A stretch of DNA of 64,000 nt from Ceratodon purpureus (GCA_014871385.1 CM026426.1:70785287-70849286); one strand, 5' to 3'. Numbered from the stretch's first letter, positions 1-10,876 are shown. Numbers and translations are program-made. Notes: generated by a model not told the origin, from the sequence alone.

Positions 1-807
1 GCTCCCACTGCAGTGGTGAGCGCCAGAGATTGAGCTACTCCCACTGGAACCACCACGTTGAGGGGGATTACTCCTATGAGTGCTGTAGAAAGCCTTAGTT
101 ATATCGATAGAAGCGGTAGCAGCGGTTTTGAGCTTGGCGTCTTCCTTAACAAGACCTACAGAAAGATTGGTGAGAGTTTTGTCTACAGGTGAGGTCAGCT
201 CCCAAGCGGTAGTGAAGGCGTTGAAATCGGACGGTAAGCTGGAAATGACTTTGGAGATAACTGCATCGTCGTCAAAGACCTTCTGAATATCTAAGTCACG
301 AAGCTGACTATTGATATCATTGAATTCCGAGAGAAAAGTACGAATGCCTTTCGCTGCAACTGGTTTAAGGTCGAAGAAACGCTTCTGGAGATTGTGAACG
401 GAGCTTATGGCACGCTTGTCATAATGAAGCTGTAGGTTATTCCACATCTGAGATACAGAGGTTGCGCCAAGCAATGGTCGAACTAAACTACGGTCCATGG
501 TTTGAACAAGAATGTCCATAGCCTGCTGATCGCAACGCTTCCAATAACGACGAATTTGAAGGTCGGCATGAGGATCGTAACACTCAGTGCCTTCAGCAAT
601 ATCGAGTAAATCACGCGATCTGAAAATACACTGGATCTGAAACTTCGACAGGTTGAAGTGATCACCGGTGAAGGGAGTAAGCGTAACTGGAGCATTGTCT
701 AACGGTATATCATCGAGCAGAGGAGCAGTGGCAGGAAGCGGAGCAGAATTTGTAGAGTCTGGACTAGTAGAGTCAGGATTAACCTGAGGATCAGAAACTA
801 TCGCCAT
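1..807 (-). CDS. Ty1/Copia retrotransposon Gag (UBN2-type), N-terminal part, cut by window edge
   Basis: Structural Gag of a Copia LTR retrotransposon, which in this family assembles the cytoplasmic particle that packages element RNA. Reading leftwards from the ATG at 807, 269 codons are open with no stop and run off the window. Residues 46-56 (FTGDHFNLSKF) fit the start of the UBN2/retrotran_gag fold, followed by MWNNLQLHYDKRAISSV (121-137), FLSEFNDINSQLRDLD (158-173) and ISSLPSDFNAFTTAW (188-202), the usual W..L...Y / LP..F pattern. Residues 246-269 turn Ser/Gly/His-rich, as before the zinc knuckle, which would lie outside the window. No frameshift is seen, unlike almost every neighbour, so the insertion may be fairly young. 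Family assignment is by motif only. Confidence 0.8.
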   Translation of the reverse strand, partial: MAIVSDPQVNPDSTSPDSTNSAPLPATAPLLDDIPLDNAPVTLTPFTGDHFNLSKFQIQCIFRSRDLLDIAEGTECYDPHADLQIRRYWKRCDQQAMDILVQTMDRSLVRPLLGATSVSQMWNNLQLHYDKRAISSVHNLQKRFFDLKPVAAKGIRTFLSEFNDINSQLRDLDIQKVFDDDAVISKVISSLPSDFNAFTTAWELTSPVDKTLTNLSVGLVKEDAKLKTAATASIDITKAFYSTHRSNPPQRGGSSGSSSISGAHHCSGS

Positions 808-1237
808 GACTACTTGTTTAAGAGACGAGTAATAGCATCTAGGAACAGGTGAAGGATCAAGCGAATGGAGTATTAATGAGGTGAGCAGAAATCTGTGACA
901 CAAGGTTTCAAGAAAATCAAGAATCAAGAAAAGGTGAAGTGTATGTTCGAAAAATGATATGTCACGGTGAGCTAGAAAACAGACTTAGAGATAGCTGATA
1001 TGAGCAGTGCAACAGTCAGAGGCATTGGTGTACTAAGGCCCATAACCTATTAAAACATAAACAGAAACTACGCACATAGATGTAGGAACATACATTACAC
1101 AGAGACAAGACGAGCGAGATGACCAACAACAACAGTAGCCTGATTGTATTCCAAGGTGTGTATATACAGAGGAACAGAGGAGATGATACTTTGTCATCCA
1201 CATGAGTCGATAGGGTTTCATCCATCGTATACTAACA
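808..1237 (-). repeat. Putative 5' LTR and leader of the Copia element
   Basis: Between the Gag start and the end of LINE coding sequence lies non-coding DNA. On the minus strand it begins TGTTAGTATACG (1237 leftwards), the usual TG start of a Copia LTR, and has a TATA-like TGTATATACAC at 1158-1168. The inner LTR edge and the tRNA primer site could not be placed with confidence, and the 3' LTR is outside the window, so the boundary is inferred from the TG start and from where LINE coding sequence ends. Confidence 0.45.
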
Positions 1238-2981
1238 ATTCCAGCGTATTCTATCGTTTTGACCTGTACAGAACACTGTACTTGTGAGCCAAGTTGCGTG
1301 AAACTCGTCGGTGGCTTTACTAAGCCCTGTAGCATTATGCTCCCGCATATATTCCATTTTGAAACAGGCCGTGCGGGCAAGATCCAAACTGACGTTCCAC
1401 AGTGCACATTCCAGCATCGGGGTAGACCAGCTTGTAGTCGAGAACAATTAGATATTGCGCCGGAGCCAGATAGTCCATAATGTTGATCCACAAATAAGAG
1501 ACCACAAGTGCTGATATTGCGTAAGGTAAGGGGGGAGTTCAACGCCTAAGATGCATTGTTGTCAGGTTAACCTGGGCCAAGGCTGAGGGTACTGGTGGAG
1601 CCGGGCAATTCTGTAGAGAACAGAGGTTGCGAAGTCCCACGCGCTGGTAGCACCAGAACAAGCATAAAAACAATGACTGATGGACTCAATTGCGTCGGTG
1701 TCGCAGCAGGGGCACGATTCGGAGGATTGGAGGTTGCCATGTTGTCTCCAAAGATTTACTGCAACGGCCTTATGGAGAAGACTTCGCAAAAATCCCGCCT
1801 CTTTCATGGACCTCTCTTTGTGCCATACAACTTTCCAGTCCACCTAGTATCCCAGAGGCCACTCATGACGCCATTTGTCATGAATCATAAAAGAAAGCTG
1901 TTGGCGAGGCTTGTGAATGAGTCGGCCCATTTTAGCCGTGTAGGAGTGGAGACGGACACCGCTGGGCCAGCTCCACCGCCCTAGGTCGAATGATAACCGA
2001 TGGATGGAGGCAAGGTATTTTGCCTGTTTTGCTGATGCCCTGCGACGAGACTGTTGGGACTTAGTGTTGGAGATAACAACGCGAATCCTGCGTGTGAACC
2101 CGGTGCGCTGCGAGGGCCACTAGGCCGGAACTAAGGAGCTCGAAAGAGGGCCGAGGTGGAAGGCAGTGACCTCACCCGGCAATTCGAGCGTGGATGCCTT
2201 GAGGAGAGGGGAAGGAACTTTTTGTTGGTGAGGAACACGGCAGTTGGAACATCCGCCTCTTCATGGGCGAATACCCCGATCCACTCCTTGGGCATAGACT
2301 GAGTCTGAGTGGCAGAGCATAAGGCTGTCCAGCTAGCGGGAAAATGCCGATGCATGAGCTCGAAGGTATGGCGGTCGCTATCAGGAAGCAAGAACTTGCG
2401 CTGGATCGCCTCCCACGGGAGCAGGCCTGGCGTGGTGGTATCCCAAAAGTCAACAACCTGGTTAAACCCGCGATAGGTGAGAAAACTGGCTCAGTCGACT
2501 GAAGCGCCAAAGTTATGCCTGAAAAAGTGGGTTGTCCACCATAGGCTGGTGGTCATGACTTCGTCATAGTTAAAGGGGGGAAGGGCCTCGATGAAAGGAC
2601 TCATTAGACGCCAGGCTTGGACCACTCGTTGCCAAACACCTGAACTGCGAGGGGCCATGAATTTTTTCAGAAGCGGCCATTGGAGGCTGAGGGGCCACGA
2701 GCCTGCGCTCGGGGGAGTAGTATGGCCCAAGCGGTGGCGAAGTAAATATGTAAGGGAGATGAGCCCGGTTCAAGCCCTTTGATGATCCATTTGGACATCA
2801 AGGCTGTAAGGGCATCGTCGGGGTCTAGCAGGCCGAGGCCGCCCTTATCCTTTGCTGCACAACAGTCATTCCATCTCACACCTACCCGAGTGTTTTCTTC
2901 CGTTCCAGCCCACAAGTAGTTGCCTAATTTGCAGCGAATGGAGCGAAGAATAGTTCCAGAGCCACCCCAGATGCTCAAGAA
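1238..2981 (-). pseudogene. LINE ORF2 C-terminal region (thumb/connection and zf-RVT)
   Basis: Continuation of ORF2 after the polymerase core. Segment 2978-2667 carries NYLWAGTEENTRVGVRW and CCAAKDKGGLGLLD, the typical 'W....K..GGLGi.d' signature downstream of LINE reverse transcriptases. The frame shifts near 2740-2700 and the protein continues in other frames. Segment 1843-1562 holds the zf-RVT finger: CPCC, then HCFYAC, with the usual W nearby (SAWDF). The tail at 1542-1450 (WSLICGSTLWTIW) matches the conserved W-rich end of plant LINE ORF2. A TAG at about 2979-2981 interrupts the frame. In the element this part would help bind template RNA. Confidence 0.75.
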
Positions 2982-4601
2982 CTACCACAATGTGGAGAGT
3001 AGCACGGAATTAACAACCACCGCACGAGCTGCGAGAGACAGATGGGTCGATGTCCAGTAGCGTAGGTTTTGGGTGACCTTTGCTACCAGAAAATTGTCAA
3101 TGTCAACAATGTCGGGGGAGAGGCCGAAGGGTATTCCTAAGAATTTGGTCACTGCATTGTCCGTGACGACGTGGCAACCAAAAGATTGCAGCCAGGGAGG
3201 GGGAGGATCCGCATTGTACCAGTATAAGACACATTTGTGCCTGTTGATGTAAAGGCCAGAGGCGAGGCCGAACGTATCCTTGAGGGAGGAGACCGCGTCT
3301 AAATACCTCGCTTCGCCGTAGATTGAGAACGTTGCGTCGTCCGCAAACTGGGTGAGGATCTGCTGCGAAATGCCGTCTGGGAGCGTGATGCCCCGCAACT
3401 GCTCGGTGTGGATGGCGGCGCGGGTGCTGCAGGCGAGGGCCTCCGCCACTAGAATGAAGAGGAGTGGTGCAAGCGGGCATCCCTACCGCACCCTGCGGCG
3501 GATCTGGAAGGGTTTCAAGGGGACTCCGTTCAGTAGCACACTCGCATTGGCCCCTTGTAATAACATATGAATCATAGTAATGAAGGCTTGCGGTAAGCCG
3601 ATTCGGGCAAGCACTGCGTAAAGAAAACGCCACGACACCATGTCGTAGGCCTTGCTGAAGTCAATTTTCAGCATGGCCAGCGGATGAGGAGAAGCCTTTT
3701 TCCACGAAATAGTCTCATGCTGGACCATCACCGCATCCAGAATATACCTCGCAGGAACAAATGATGATTGACCGTCGTGGATCACCTTGGGGAGGAGCTT
3801 GCTGTGACGCAGCTGTAGTGTCTTGGCAAATATTTTGTAAGAGGAATTGAGAAGAGTAATGGGGCGCCAATTACTCAGTAATTCGCGATCCCCATCCTGG
3901 GGAAGCAGAACCACCAATCCCTTGTTCATGCCGCGGGGAAGGCGTCCATTGCCAATGCCCGTCTCCAACATGGCGGTAAATTCAGCGCCTATCAGGCTCC
4001 AGAGCTAGGAATAAAATTCCACAAGCACGCCGTCTGGGCCAGGGCTGCGGTCCCTAGCCATGAGCTGAATTGCGTCACCAAGCTCCTCTTTCGTCGGTAC
4101 AGCCCCGAAGGCAGCGACCTGATCCGGGGAACAGTTTTGAAGGAAGCGTGGCGGTATGTGTCTGAGCATAGCCTCCTCGGCAGCTAGGTGAGCCTCAGAC
4201 GAAGGGAGGCCAGCGTATAGGCGGCTGTAAAAGTCGGTGATAGCGGCCTCCATGGCAGGGACTTCTGTGATACGGGACCCGTCAGCCTGTTTAAGGGCTG
4301 AGAGAGGGGTAGTCTGAGGCCGTTCCTTGACGGCCGCAAAAAATTCCTTAGTGACGAGGTCGCCATGGGCACGCCACCTGATGCGACTTCGGACTCGACG
4401 ACCTGCAATCTTGAGATGGTGGTGACATTCCAGCGCCTCACGGATAGTACTCCGGCAAGCAGTGAGTTCTGCCTCGAGAAGGTCAGCCTGCATGGCTTCG
4501 GTGGCAGTGGCCAAGTCCTGTTTGAGTTTGTCGTGGTCAGCGCGGAAAGATTCTGCCTTGGATTTGCAAAAACTGTGGTAGGCATGTAATACTATGCACA
4601 T
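2982..4601 (-). pseudogene. LINE ORF2 reverse transcriptase core
   Basis: RNA-dependent DNA polymerase of the LINE. The N-terminal linker (4601-4005) ends with RDRSPGPDGVLVEFYS, the conserved 'k.PGPDG...efy' motif. Next come NWRPITLLNSSYKIFAKTL and GQSSFVPARYILDA, then LKIDFSKAYDMVSWRFL (motif A aspartate), then GCPLAPLLFILVAEAL and FADDATF (motif C, the F/YADD catalytic pair), and FLGIPFG. A TAG at about 3483-3485 sits where the family has Q before GCPLAP, and another TAG follows EFYS near 4005. Motifs are conserved but the gene is interrupted, so polymerase activity is unlikely. Neighbours are the endonuclease upstream and zf-RVT downstream in the same orientation. Confidence 0.88.
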
Positions 4602-4673
4602 CTTGGTGAAGGAGGAGCCAGCCGGGGCGGCTACCCAAAGATCTCGGACAGCAGGATCTGCCTCTCTTAGCCA

Positions 4674-5510
4674 CTAGGAATTCATCTTCCAGTGGCGGGG
4701 GAGGGGAGGGCGTTCCGCAAGTTGGAGGGAAGCAATGACCGGGCTGTGGTTAGAGCAAGGCATGTCTCCTCGGATCTCATATCGCAGCAGCGTGGGCCCG
4801 GGCATAGTGGGCACTTGTAGGAATATGTATAGGCGGTCGAGGCGTGCCAATGAGCGGACATAGGTATTGCAACCGTTTTTCCATGAGAACCTCACACTGC
4901 CAGGGGTGCGGGGTGGGTCCTCGACTCGTAACGTGGCTTTCATAGCGTCAAATAAATCACGTTCTCTGCGGGGAATCATCGAGGCATTAGGTCAATTTTT
5001 GTCTCACTTGGACTCCACCATGTTCAAATCGCCAAGTAGGAGCCAACGGCAGTGCGGGGGTAACTCTCGGGCCATAGCTTCCCATAGGTGGCAGCGCTCG
5101 GAAGAGGAGTTGTGGGCATATACATTAGCGATGCCTAGGTCTCCTACCGGACGACTAGAGAGGATAAGCGAGTGGACTCTATTGTCGAAGAGCTGGCCCG
5201 TAGCGGATACGGCATGAGCTAAGCGGGGGGAGAGTTTGGAAATAGTGCCTCCACAGCCAGCACCGGGGTCATCATCTTCGTTGCCATAGGCTGGAGAGGC
5301 GTCAAGGCCATAACTGGTTGCCTGACGCCAAAGCGGGGGACCAAGTTGGAGGAGGGCTTCACCTCGGCGTTTATGTTCTTGGATAAAGATAATGTCGAGG
5401 GTGGGTTGACAGTCCTGAATATAGAGTTTCAAAGAATCCACAGCCGTGGGGTCATTCAGACTGCGAGCATTGGACGAGAGAAGGTTTAATCGCATAAACT
5501 CCATGCACAA
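4674..5510 (-). pseudogene. LINE ORF2 apurinic/apyrimidinic-like endonuclease
   Basis: N-terminal endonuclease of ORF2, which nicks target DNA for target-primed reverse transcription. From 5510: LNLLSSNARSLNDPT (the N of 'NvrGL/NarSL'), DIIFIQEHKRRGEALL (catalytic E in 'flqEtk'), then VYAHNSSSERCHLWEAMA and WLLLGDLNMVESK (the GDfN motif). A TGA stop at 5004-5006 interrupts the protein. It resumes at 4979 with VRFSWKNGCNTYVRSLARLDRLYI (W.n......slDRiyi) and CSNHSPVI (S.H.p..., the catalytic histidine). All the expected catalytic landmarks are visible, split by the stop and probably a small frame disturbance around 4980-5003. Confidence 0.82.
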
Positions 5511-5559
5511 GAATTGAAGGCGTCTCTGTCGCTCGAGGTAGTGAGTGCAGCTCGTCTAA

Positions 5560-5985
5560 ATCCCTAGAGATCGTAAGCCGATCGAGGAGCTGTTGAGCAG
5601 GATTCGGTGCTAGGAAAATCAAGCGGGGACGTGCGGAGTCTAGCTGCCGCTCGCAAGAATGGAATGGATCTAGGGCCCATAGGCTGTGTAGGGGGTGGTG
5701 TCACCTGATCAGGAGACCGCGCCTGACTTGGTTGAGGAGTTTCTTAGGCTAGCCAGGGGCATACTGCGTGTTGATGGAGATGGAGAAGAAGGCTCAGATA
5801 GATGAGGATTAGCATCTTCAAATGCGTCTTCCACTGGGTGACTGCAGGTCTCAGGTTGCGGATGGATCGGCAAGGTTTATGGGATGATTGGCCGGGCTGA
5901 GTGGCCGGAGGACCTGGGAGCCAGCGGGGAGAACTGTAGGTGGCTGAGCGAAAAAGATTACAACAATACGAAAATAAGTAGAATA
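5560..5985 (-). pseudogene. Possible LINE ORF1 C-terminal remnant
   Basis: Upstream of ORF2 the minus strand carries short open stretches rich in Pro, Ser and acidic residues, for example ETCSHPVEDAFEDANPHLSE then SPSPSTRSMPLAS, and in another frame QARSPDQVTPPPTQPMG and FLRAAARLRTSPLDFP. They end at a stop near 5564, just before ORF2. Position and composition fit the disordered C-terminus of a plant LINE ORF1 (a Gag-like RNA-binding protein), but no zinc knuckle or RRM is visible. At least one frameshift separates the two stretches. The function is inferred from context only. Confidence 0.3.
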
Positions 5986-5989
5986 GAAA

Positions 5990-6560
5990 GAATAAAACAT
6001 GATTGAAATAATACAAAACAAGAAAGTTCGTAAAATAATGTGAAGGGAACAAAATGAAAATGAAATGTTAAGATTGAATATTTATATTAGAGAAAATAAA
6101 TAACAACATAGGATGGAATAAGAAGTTAAGAAAAAAATAATAATAATAATAAATAAATCAAAAATGATACCATAGCTAAAAAGGGGGAAAAAAAAGAAAA
6201 AAAAGAAAAAAAAGAAACAAAACAAAATGCATTCGGTCAAAAAAAAGGAGGAATAAAAAATACTTAAATACCACCCTCTTGTTTCAAAGAAAAGGAATAA
6301 AAATAAGCTGAATTAAATGGATACACAATGGAATGGGAAAAGAAGAGAAGTAATGTTACAAGATAGAAGAGAAGAATATAATAATGAATAAAAAGAACAA
6401 GATATATTGGAAGATAAATTAAATAATAATACACTTGGATGTTCAAAAGGAAAACAAATAGTACCAAAAAAAAATTAAGAAAGATAGATTAGGAGAGTGA
6501 TCATATAATAAAGATGGTGTTGTTGAAAAGATTCAATATTAGTAAATGGACCACCAATTT
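5990..6560. repeat. AT-rich low-complexity stretch, no gene
   Basis: A-rich on the plus strand, with runs such as repeated AAAAAAAAG and AATAATAATAAATAAAT. Short ORFs here encode only Leu/Tyr/Phe/Ile strings typical of AT-rich filler and are not believed. It lies beyond the 5' end of the LINE and is therefore not that LINE's poly-A tail. Confidence 0.6.
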
Positions 6561-6725
6561 CATGTCATTTTTTTTACATTCAAACTCCACAAAATATATA
6601 GGTCTAATTCAAAGCAAGAGGTTGCTACAAATTTTGGAGGGAAAATCGAGAGAGTGGAATCTTCATAATTAAATAAAAAAAGGAAACCGGCCGAGGGAGC
6701 GCGGTAAAAGGCACCGCGAGAATGG

Positions 6726-8170
6726 GTGCAGCTGCATTACCCGCGGCCGATACAAGACGCAAATGTCACCCCAAGCATGCTACATGGTGCCCTTGGATTT
6801 GAGACCTTGGTATTTTCTATTAAGCCTCTTTTTGAAGATTGCTTAGAATTAGCTAAAGACAACATGGCGTTGAGGAGCAATTTAGATGAGACTGCGTAGA
6901 CGATTGAAAGGCAGGCCATGAGGTATGACATGATGAAGAATTCTATCAATTTACAATTGAAAGATTGCGAGAAGTACCACCTCAAAATCGATCAAAAGGA
7001 CAAAGGTGAAACAGTCAAGCCTTAGAAGAAGACTTCCACGGTGAAGGTGGAAGTAAAGGATGGTATAATAGAGTTAGAAAGCGATGCTGAGGAATGTGAT
7101 GCCCTTCTCCTTTACAATTTCTCGAATAGAACTAAAGATGGAGCCACACAGGGAACGACGTCTCAAAGATCTAATAGCCCACATGTCCCAGTTTCATTGG
7201 ACATTGGCTCTAGCCAAGCAACACCAGAGGCGCTTGACAAAACAAAGGGGCCAATGGAACAACCAAAGGAAATTGATATTCTATTACAAGATTTGAAGGT
7301 GGCCATGATGGAAAGGGACGAAGCCCGTAGCAAACTTCATAGGCTGAAGAGCATAATAGAGATGGTAGAGGATACATTATTTACTGAAGAGACGATGTCG
7401 TTGCTTGGGTGGGTTCATAAAATAAGAGACAAGTAAACAATAGTTTCTAAAGCACAACAGGACATGAAGAAATGTGCAACTACTTCGCGTGTTTTCAAAG
7501 ATGTTATCTTTTCATCTTTATAGGAATTGAATGAGGCAGCTGCCAAGAGTGGCCACGATGCCACGAAGATCACAGTATGGGGCGATGTAGAAGAAATGAT
7601 GGAGCGCACAATCCACCATACTAAGAAAGGAGGAGAAGTCATTGATTGGACATTGGAGGTGGACGAGGGATGGATGCCGTACAACATATTTTCCTCCCAT
7701 TTAGACGAAACCAAGCGGGAGGTTATCCACACTCGCAAACCATTTGAGGAATTTTCCAAAGAGAAATGTGCAATGTGTCAACATCATTTTGGACACGAGG
7801 GGGCCTTTGAGTTGGGCCACTAAAATCAGAAGTTCCACATAACTTGCATAGTGAGGGCCTCTATTGTGCAACAAAATTTTTTTGTGAGCCGATCTCCAAT
7901 TAGTTCCCGATTTTAAGCACATTGTGAATGAAATGGTCGCAAAGATTGAAAAGGCAATGTAGATATTTGAAGGAAATAAGGAAAACAACGGAAACAACAA
8001 ACGTAAGAGGGTCGATCCCTATGACGACGACGAGCTTTGGAGGGATAATATGCGTCGAGAAGTGGAAGTTGAAGACAGAGAATTACGAGCCGGGGGGGGG
8101 GGGGGGGGGGAGAGATTGCACGACCAAGCCAATGCCGAACAACTTGAAGTTTGACAATGAATGCTGAGTA
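6726..8170 (+). pseudogene. Coiled-coil / RING-like zinc-finger pseudogene (copy 1)
   Basis: A single frame from about 6726 to 7910 is coding-like except for stops at 6897, 7023, 7434, 7521 and 7821. It begins VTPSMLHGALGFETLVFSIK, then a helical charged region (LQDLKVAMMERDEARSKLHR...), then KCAMCQHHFGHEGAFELGH, a stop, and KFHITCIVRASIVQQ. After a frame change a basic/acidic tail follows: NNKRKRVDPYDDDELWRDNM (NLS-like). The C..C...FG.EG...LG.....H..C pattern matches the second copy at 30.4-32.2 kb (KCPICTNPFGPEGGWSLG...YHPMC), so this is a repeated, probably transposon-borne family. The zinc-binding fold suggests protein or nucleic-acid binding, possibly an E3-like role; that is inference. 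Confidence 0.5.
8092..8110. repeat. Homopolymer of 19 G
   Basis: Nineteen consecutive G residues within the tail of the RING-like pseudogene. G-runs of this length can form quadruplexes and are prone to length error in sequencing. Confidence 0.95.
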
Positions 8171-8883
8171 GACTCTAAACTTTTAGAATTCATCAGTGAA
8201 TATTTCAATAGACTGTTGGAGTACGTATGGTAATAGTGGTACTTGAAATGGAATATTGGTTGAGTAGAACAAAAGTATACAATGTACTGGACGTTTAAAT
8301 GTTATCCAAACATTTTGAATGTTGTAAATACATCATCATTTTGAATTCTAAACAACATGTGTATTGAATGTTATATTAGTTCGCCAACCCCTCTAATGAA
8401 AATATATACACTTTGTATGATATGTACAGTAATAACATGGTGTTGACATATTTGAACTACGTTATTTGACATAGAATTAGTTCATGATGGTAGATGAATT
8501 GTAATTCCGGTAGATGTTTTCCTTAGATTAAGAACCAAGCAATATGGGCATAACACGGATGCTATTACATTCATCACAATCAGTCGTTGCATACAACACA
8601 TTAGATTCAATAACCAAAAATAATACAAACCTTTAATATATTAATTTAAGAGAACAAAAAATAAATATAAAATGCTACGTTCATACAACGTTAATAACCA
8701 TGAGACTAATGATAATGACACAACATTTAAGACAATAATAGGGAGGCTGGCACTACCGCTTAAACTAGAGATGTTCATAATTATATAATTGCCTCTACAA
8801 TGGAACATAAACAAGAGAAAGGCGTACTAGCATGTTGTTTAGAAAACGCTATTGACTATTAAGCACTAATGATCGAATGGCAT
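8171..8883. other. Gene-less AT-rich spacer
   Basis: No ORF, repeat family or RNA gene is recognised here. It separates two convergent pseudogenes, the RING-like relic on the plus strand and an unknown relic on the minus strand, so it should contain both 3' ends. No poly-A or terminal repeat could be assigned. Confidence 0.5.
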
Positions 8884-9988
8884 TCACAGTTCAAAATCAT
8901 TATCACCCTTCACCTGGGCCCCATTAGGTCCAGAAGGATCATCCTCATCATTGGTCAAGGGCTCCTCCTTCACCTTCCGCATAGGATTTTTCTCAGGGAG
9001 AGTAATGAATTTCTTTGGCTCAACTAGATCATCCAAAGGAGTCTTTGGCTTTTTGCGATTTAAAGGCAATATGATTTCATTGGCCTTCCGATTCATTAGC
9101 GCTCTAGGTGGAGGGTCTGCAAGAAACGCGTCTAATTTCCCTCTACAAACCTTGAGCCGAAGAGCTGAGCAATTGGAACACCCTCATCATTGGAGAAAAA
9201 GACGAGATCGGGTTGTCGAGCAGGAATCATCCTCTTCTTAAGAACCACACCTACGTCAGCAGCCTTAACATCGTCTTTGATCTTATTAGCAAGGCCACCA
9301 ACTTAGCAAAGTGGGCAAAGCCACCTATTGGAACCCTAGTCCATGCTGTTCCAAAAAAAGACCGCGACGCACCGGTTAGGGGTACGGCCTCCTCCATGGA
9401 TGGTAGAGGCATTTTACCCTTTGCGTGCTTGAAATCAAGAGAAATGACCTTCTTAATATCAAAAATGCGGTTTTCTCAATCTATGGTACAACCAAATTCC
9501 GTGGTACAACAGATGATATTCTCCGGAGGATCTTGTCACTATTAAGTAAGCCGTTTCCATTTACAAACAAAGCTAGAGGCATCAAATCCTCCTCGTTTGC
9601 ATCGTCCGCTTCATCATCGTCATACGCGAATACACCCACCTAGGGCTCCAAAGGTTTAGGAGGGAGGCCACTTGGTAACACGTCTTCACAAAGTGGGCTC
9701 TCAAGAGTGTGGTCTTATTTACATCCTAACAGTGACTCTATATCTCACTCACTCGAGTAGTCAACGTCACCGGTCTCCACAACCTTGGGATCCTCATTCC
9801 CCTCCATCTCCCCATAAAACCACTCGTTTCTCGTAAGCTTAGTTTGGGAAATAATCTTGGAATTTGTATACACAAACACCAAGTCATTTGCCCAAACGCA
9901 ACCATCTTGACGGGACAACCACAAAGTCTGGAAGATCTGGGTTCATGAGAACTTCAATCGGTACCTCATCATTTGAAGACTAATCCAT
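8884..9988 (-). pseudogene. Unrecognised acidic protein pseudogene
   Basis: From an ATG at 9988 the minus strand carries coding-like blocks in shifting frames: NDEVPIEVLMNPDLPDFVVV, then an acidic block (FAYDDDEADDANEEDLMPLA), then DIKKVISLDFKHAKGKMPLP and FFGTAWTRVPIGGFAHFAK, then GVVLKKRMIPARQPDLVFFS and NDEGVPIAQLFGSRFVEG. The most intact piece is 9096-8884, a Lys/Pro/acidic tail ending GDNDFEL and a TAA-free stop. At least four frame changes and several stops show decay. I do not recognise the family. It faces the RING-like relic tail to tail and could be a second gene of the same transposon, but nothing proves that. Confidence 0.35.
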
Positions 9989-10083
9989 TGTACCTGGAAT
10001 TCAACAAATGCAAACCTATTAGTACATATTTAAATGCTCAATAAGAATTCCTCTACATGTTAGAAACTATAGCGCTGACGCAC

Positions 10084-10198
10084 TTTAGCTCGATTCGAGC
10101 TAAACTGCTCCGTCTGTATGCGAACATCGCAGTTTAGCTCAAGTTGAGCTAAACCGTCTGCCCTAGAGACGAAGCAGTTTAGCTCGAGTCGAGCTAAA
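10084..10198. repeat. Three copies of a 21-nt near-perfect palindrome
   Basis: Copies at 10084-10104, 10133-10153 and 10178-10198, with arms TTTAGCTCGA and TCGAGCTAAA around one variable base. The spacing is about 45-49 nt. They lie upstream (minus-strand sense) of the 8.9-10.0 kb pseudogene. Four more copies occur at 14.9-15.0 kb and 59.45-59.56 kb. The strict dyad suggests a protein-binding site for a dimer or a hairpin, but function is unknown. Confidence 0.8.
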
Positions 10199-10810
10199 CT
10201 ACCCTTCGCAAAAATCCGACGCTATTGTAGCGGAGGACATAGGCAGAATCTAGACTCGTAGATTCAAAGTACGGAAACGCCCTTTACTCTCTGATTTTTT
10301 GGAATTGCTGACAAAAACCTCTTAATACACCGAGCATTGCAACAATCGCAAACATAGAACAACCGAGAATCAATTATACGTGTTGATGTTTAAAGTAAAC
10401 TGAAGAGAAGATGTACGTGAGAGATGGCGCAATATAGCTTCCGCACATAAAACAACGACTTCCAAGAGAGCGCGGAGAGCTCTTACACGCGAGAGAAGCA
10501 AGTCAGAAGAGAAAAGACTTCGATCGAGGACGATTCCAGAGGTCATTCTCTAATGTGTGACCGTTTTTTTGCCACTCCACTTTTGAAAATAGGGGGGGAT
10601 AAAGCCGGAACATTTTTCCTTCCACATTTGGTGGTGTGGGCAAGCACGAGAAATCCAACTTTCCAAAATCCTCAGCCCTTGTACCCAGATGATGATGCGA
10701 AATATTTGGTGCATTAATTATCACAATTCGGATGAGTTGGACACGTCACAGCACCAGACATAAAATTGACTTTTAGCGCGGAACTTATCCTCCTATGTCA
10801 GGGAATAAGG

Positions 10811-10876
10811 TTCAAGGTTCAGGGTTAAGGGTTTAGGGTCTCTGGTCCAGGGTTTAGGGTTTAGGGTTTAGGGTTT
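10811..10876 (+). repeat. Interstitial telomere-like repeat (TTTAGGG)n
   Basis: Degenerate copies (TTCAGGG, TTAAGGG) pass into four clean TTTAGGG units ending at 10876. TTTAGGG is the Arabidopsis-type plant telomere unit, which supports a plant nuclear origin. The tract is short and internal, so it is an interstitial relic or a promoter telo-box cluster, not a chromosome end. Confidence 0.8.

Larger units (their letters stand above)
1238..5990 (-). mobile_element. Degenerate plant LINE (L1/RTE-like non-LTR retrotransposon)
   Basis: A non-LTR retrotransposon reading right to left: proline-rich ORF1 remnant, then ORF2 with apurinic-type endonuclease, reverse transcriptase, zf-RVT zinc finger and a C-terminal tail. 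Order and spacing match plant L1-like LINEs. ORF2 is broken by several in-frame stops and at least two frameshifts, so it is not functional. The 3' end (low coordinate) shows no poly-A tail. Coding similarity ends abruptly beside the TGTTAG start of the Copia LTR at 1237, so the Copia element probably inserted into the LINE and its distal 3' end lies beyond the window. Confidence 0.85.

Noticed and set aside
1595-1984. Plus-strand ORF of 129 codons opposite the LINE C-terminus
   Set aside because: The minus strand carries the conserved zf-RVT motif; the plus ORF has no recognisable feature.
6264-6467. Leu/Tyr/Phe-rich minus-strand ORF as a membrane protein
   Set aside because: Composition follows from A-rich low-complexity DNA and there is no supporting context.
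10084-10198. Palindrome cluster as a CRISPR-like array
   Set aside because: Only three copies, variable repeats, eukaryotic context and no associated genes.
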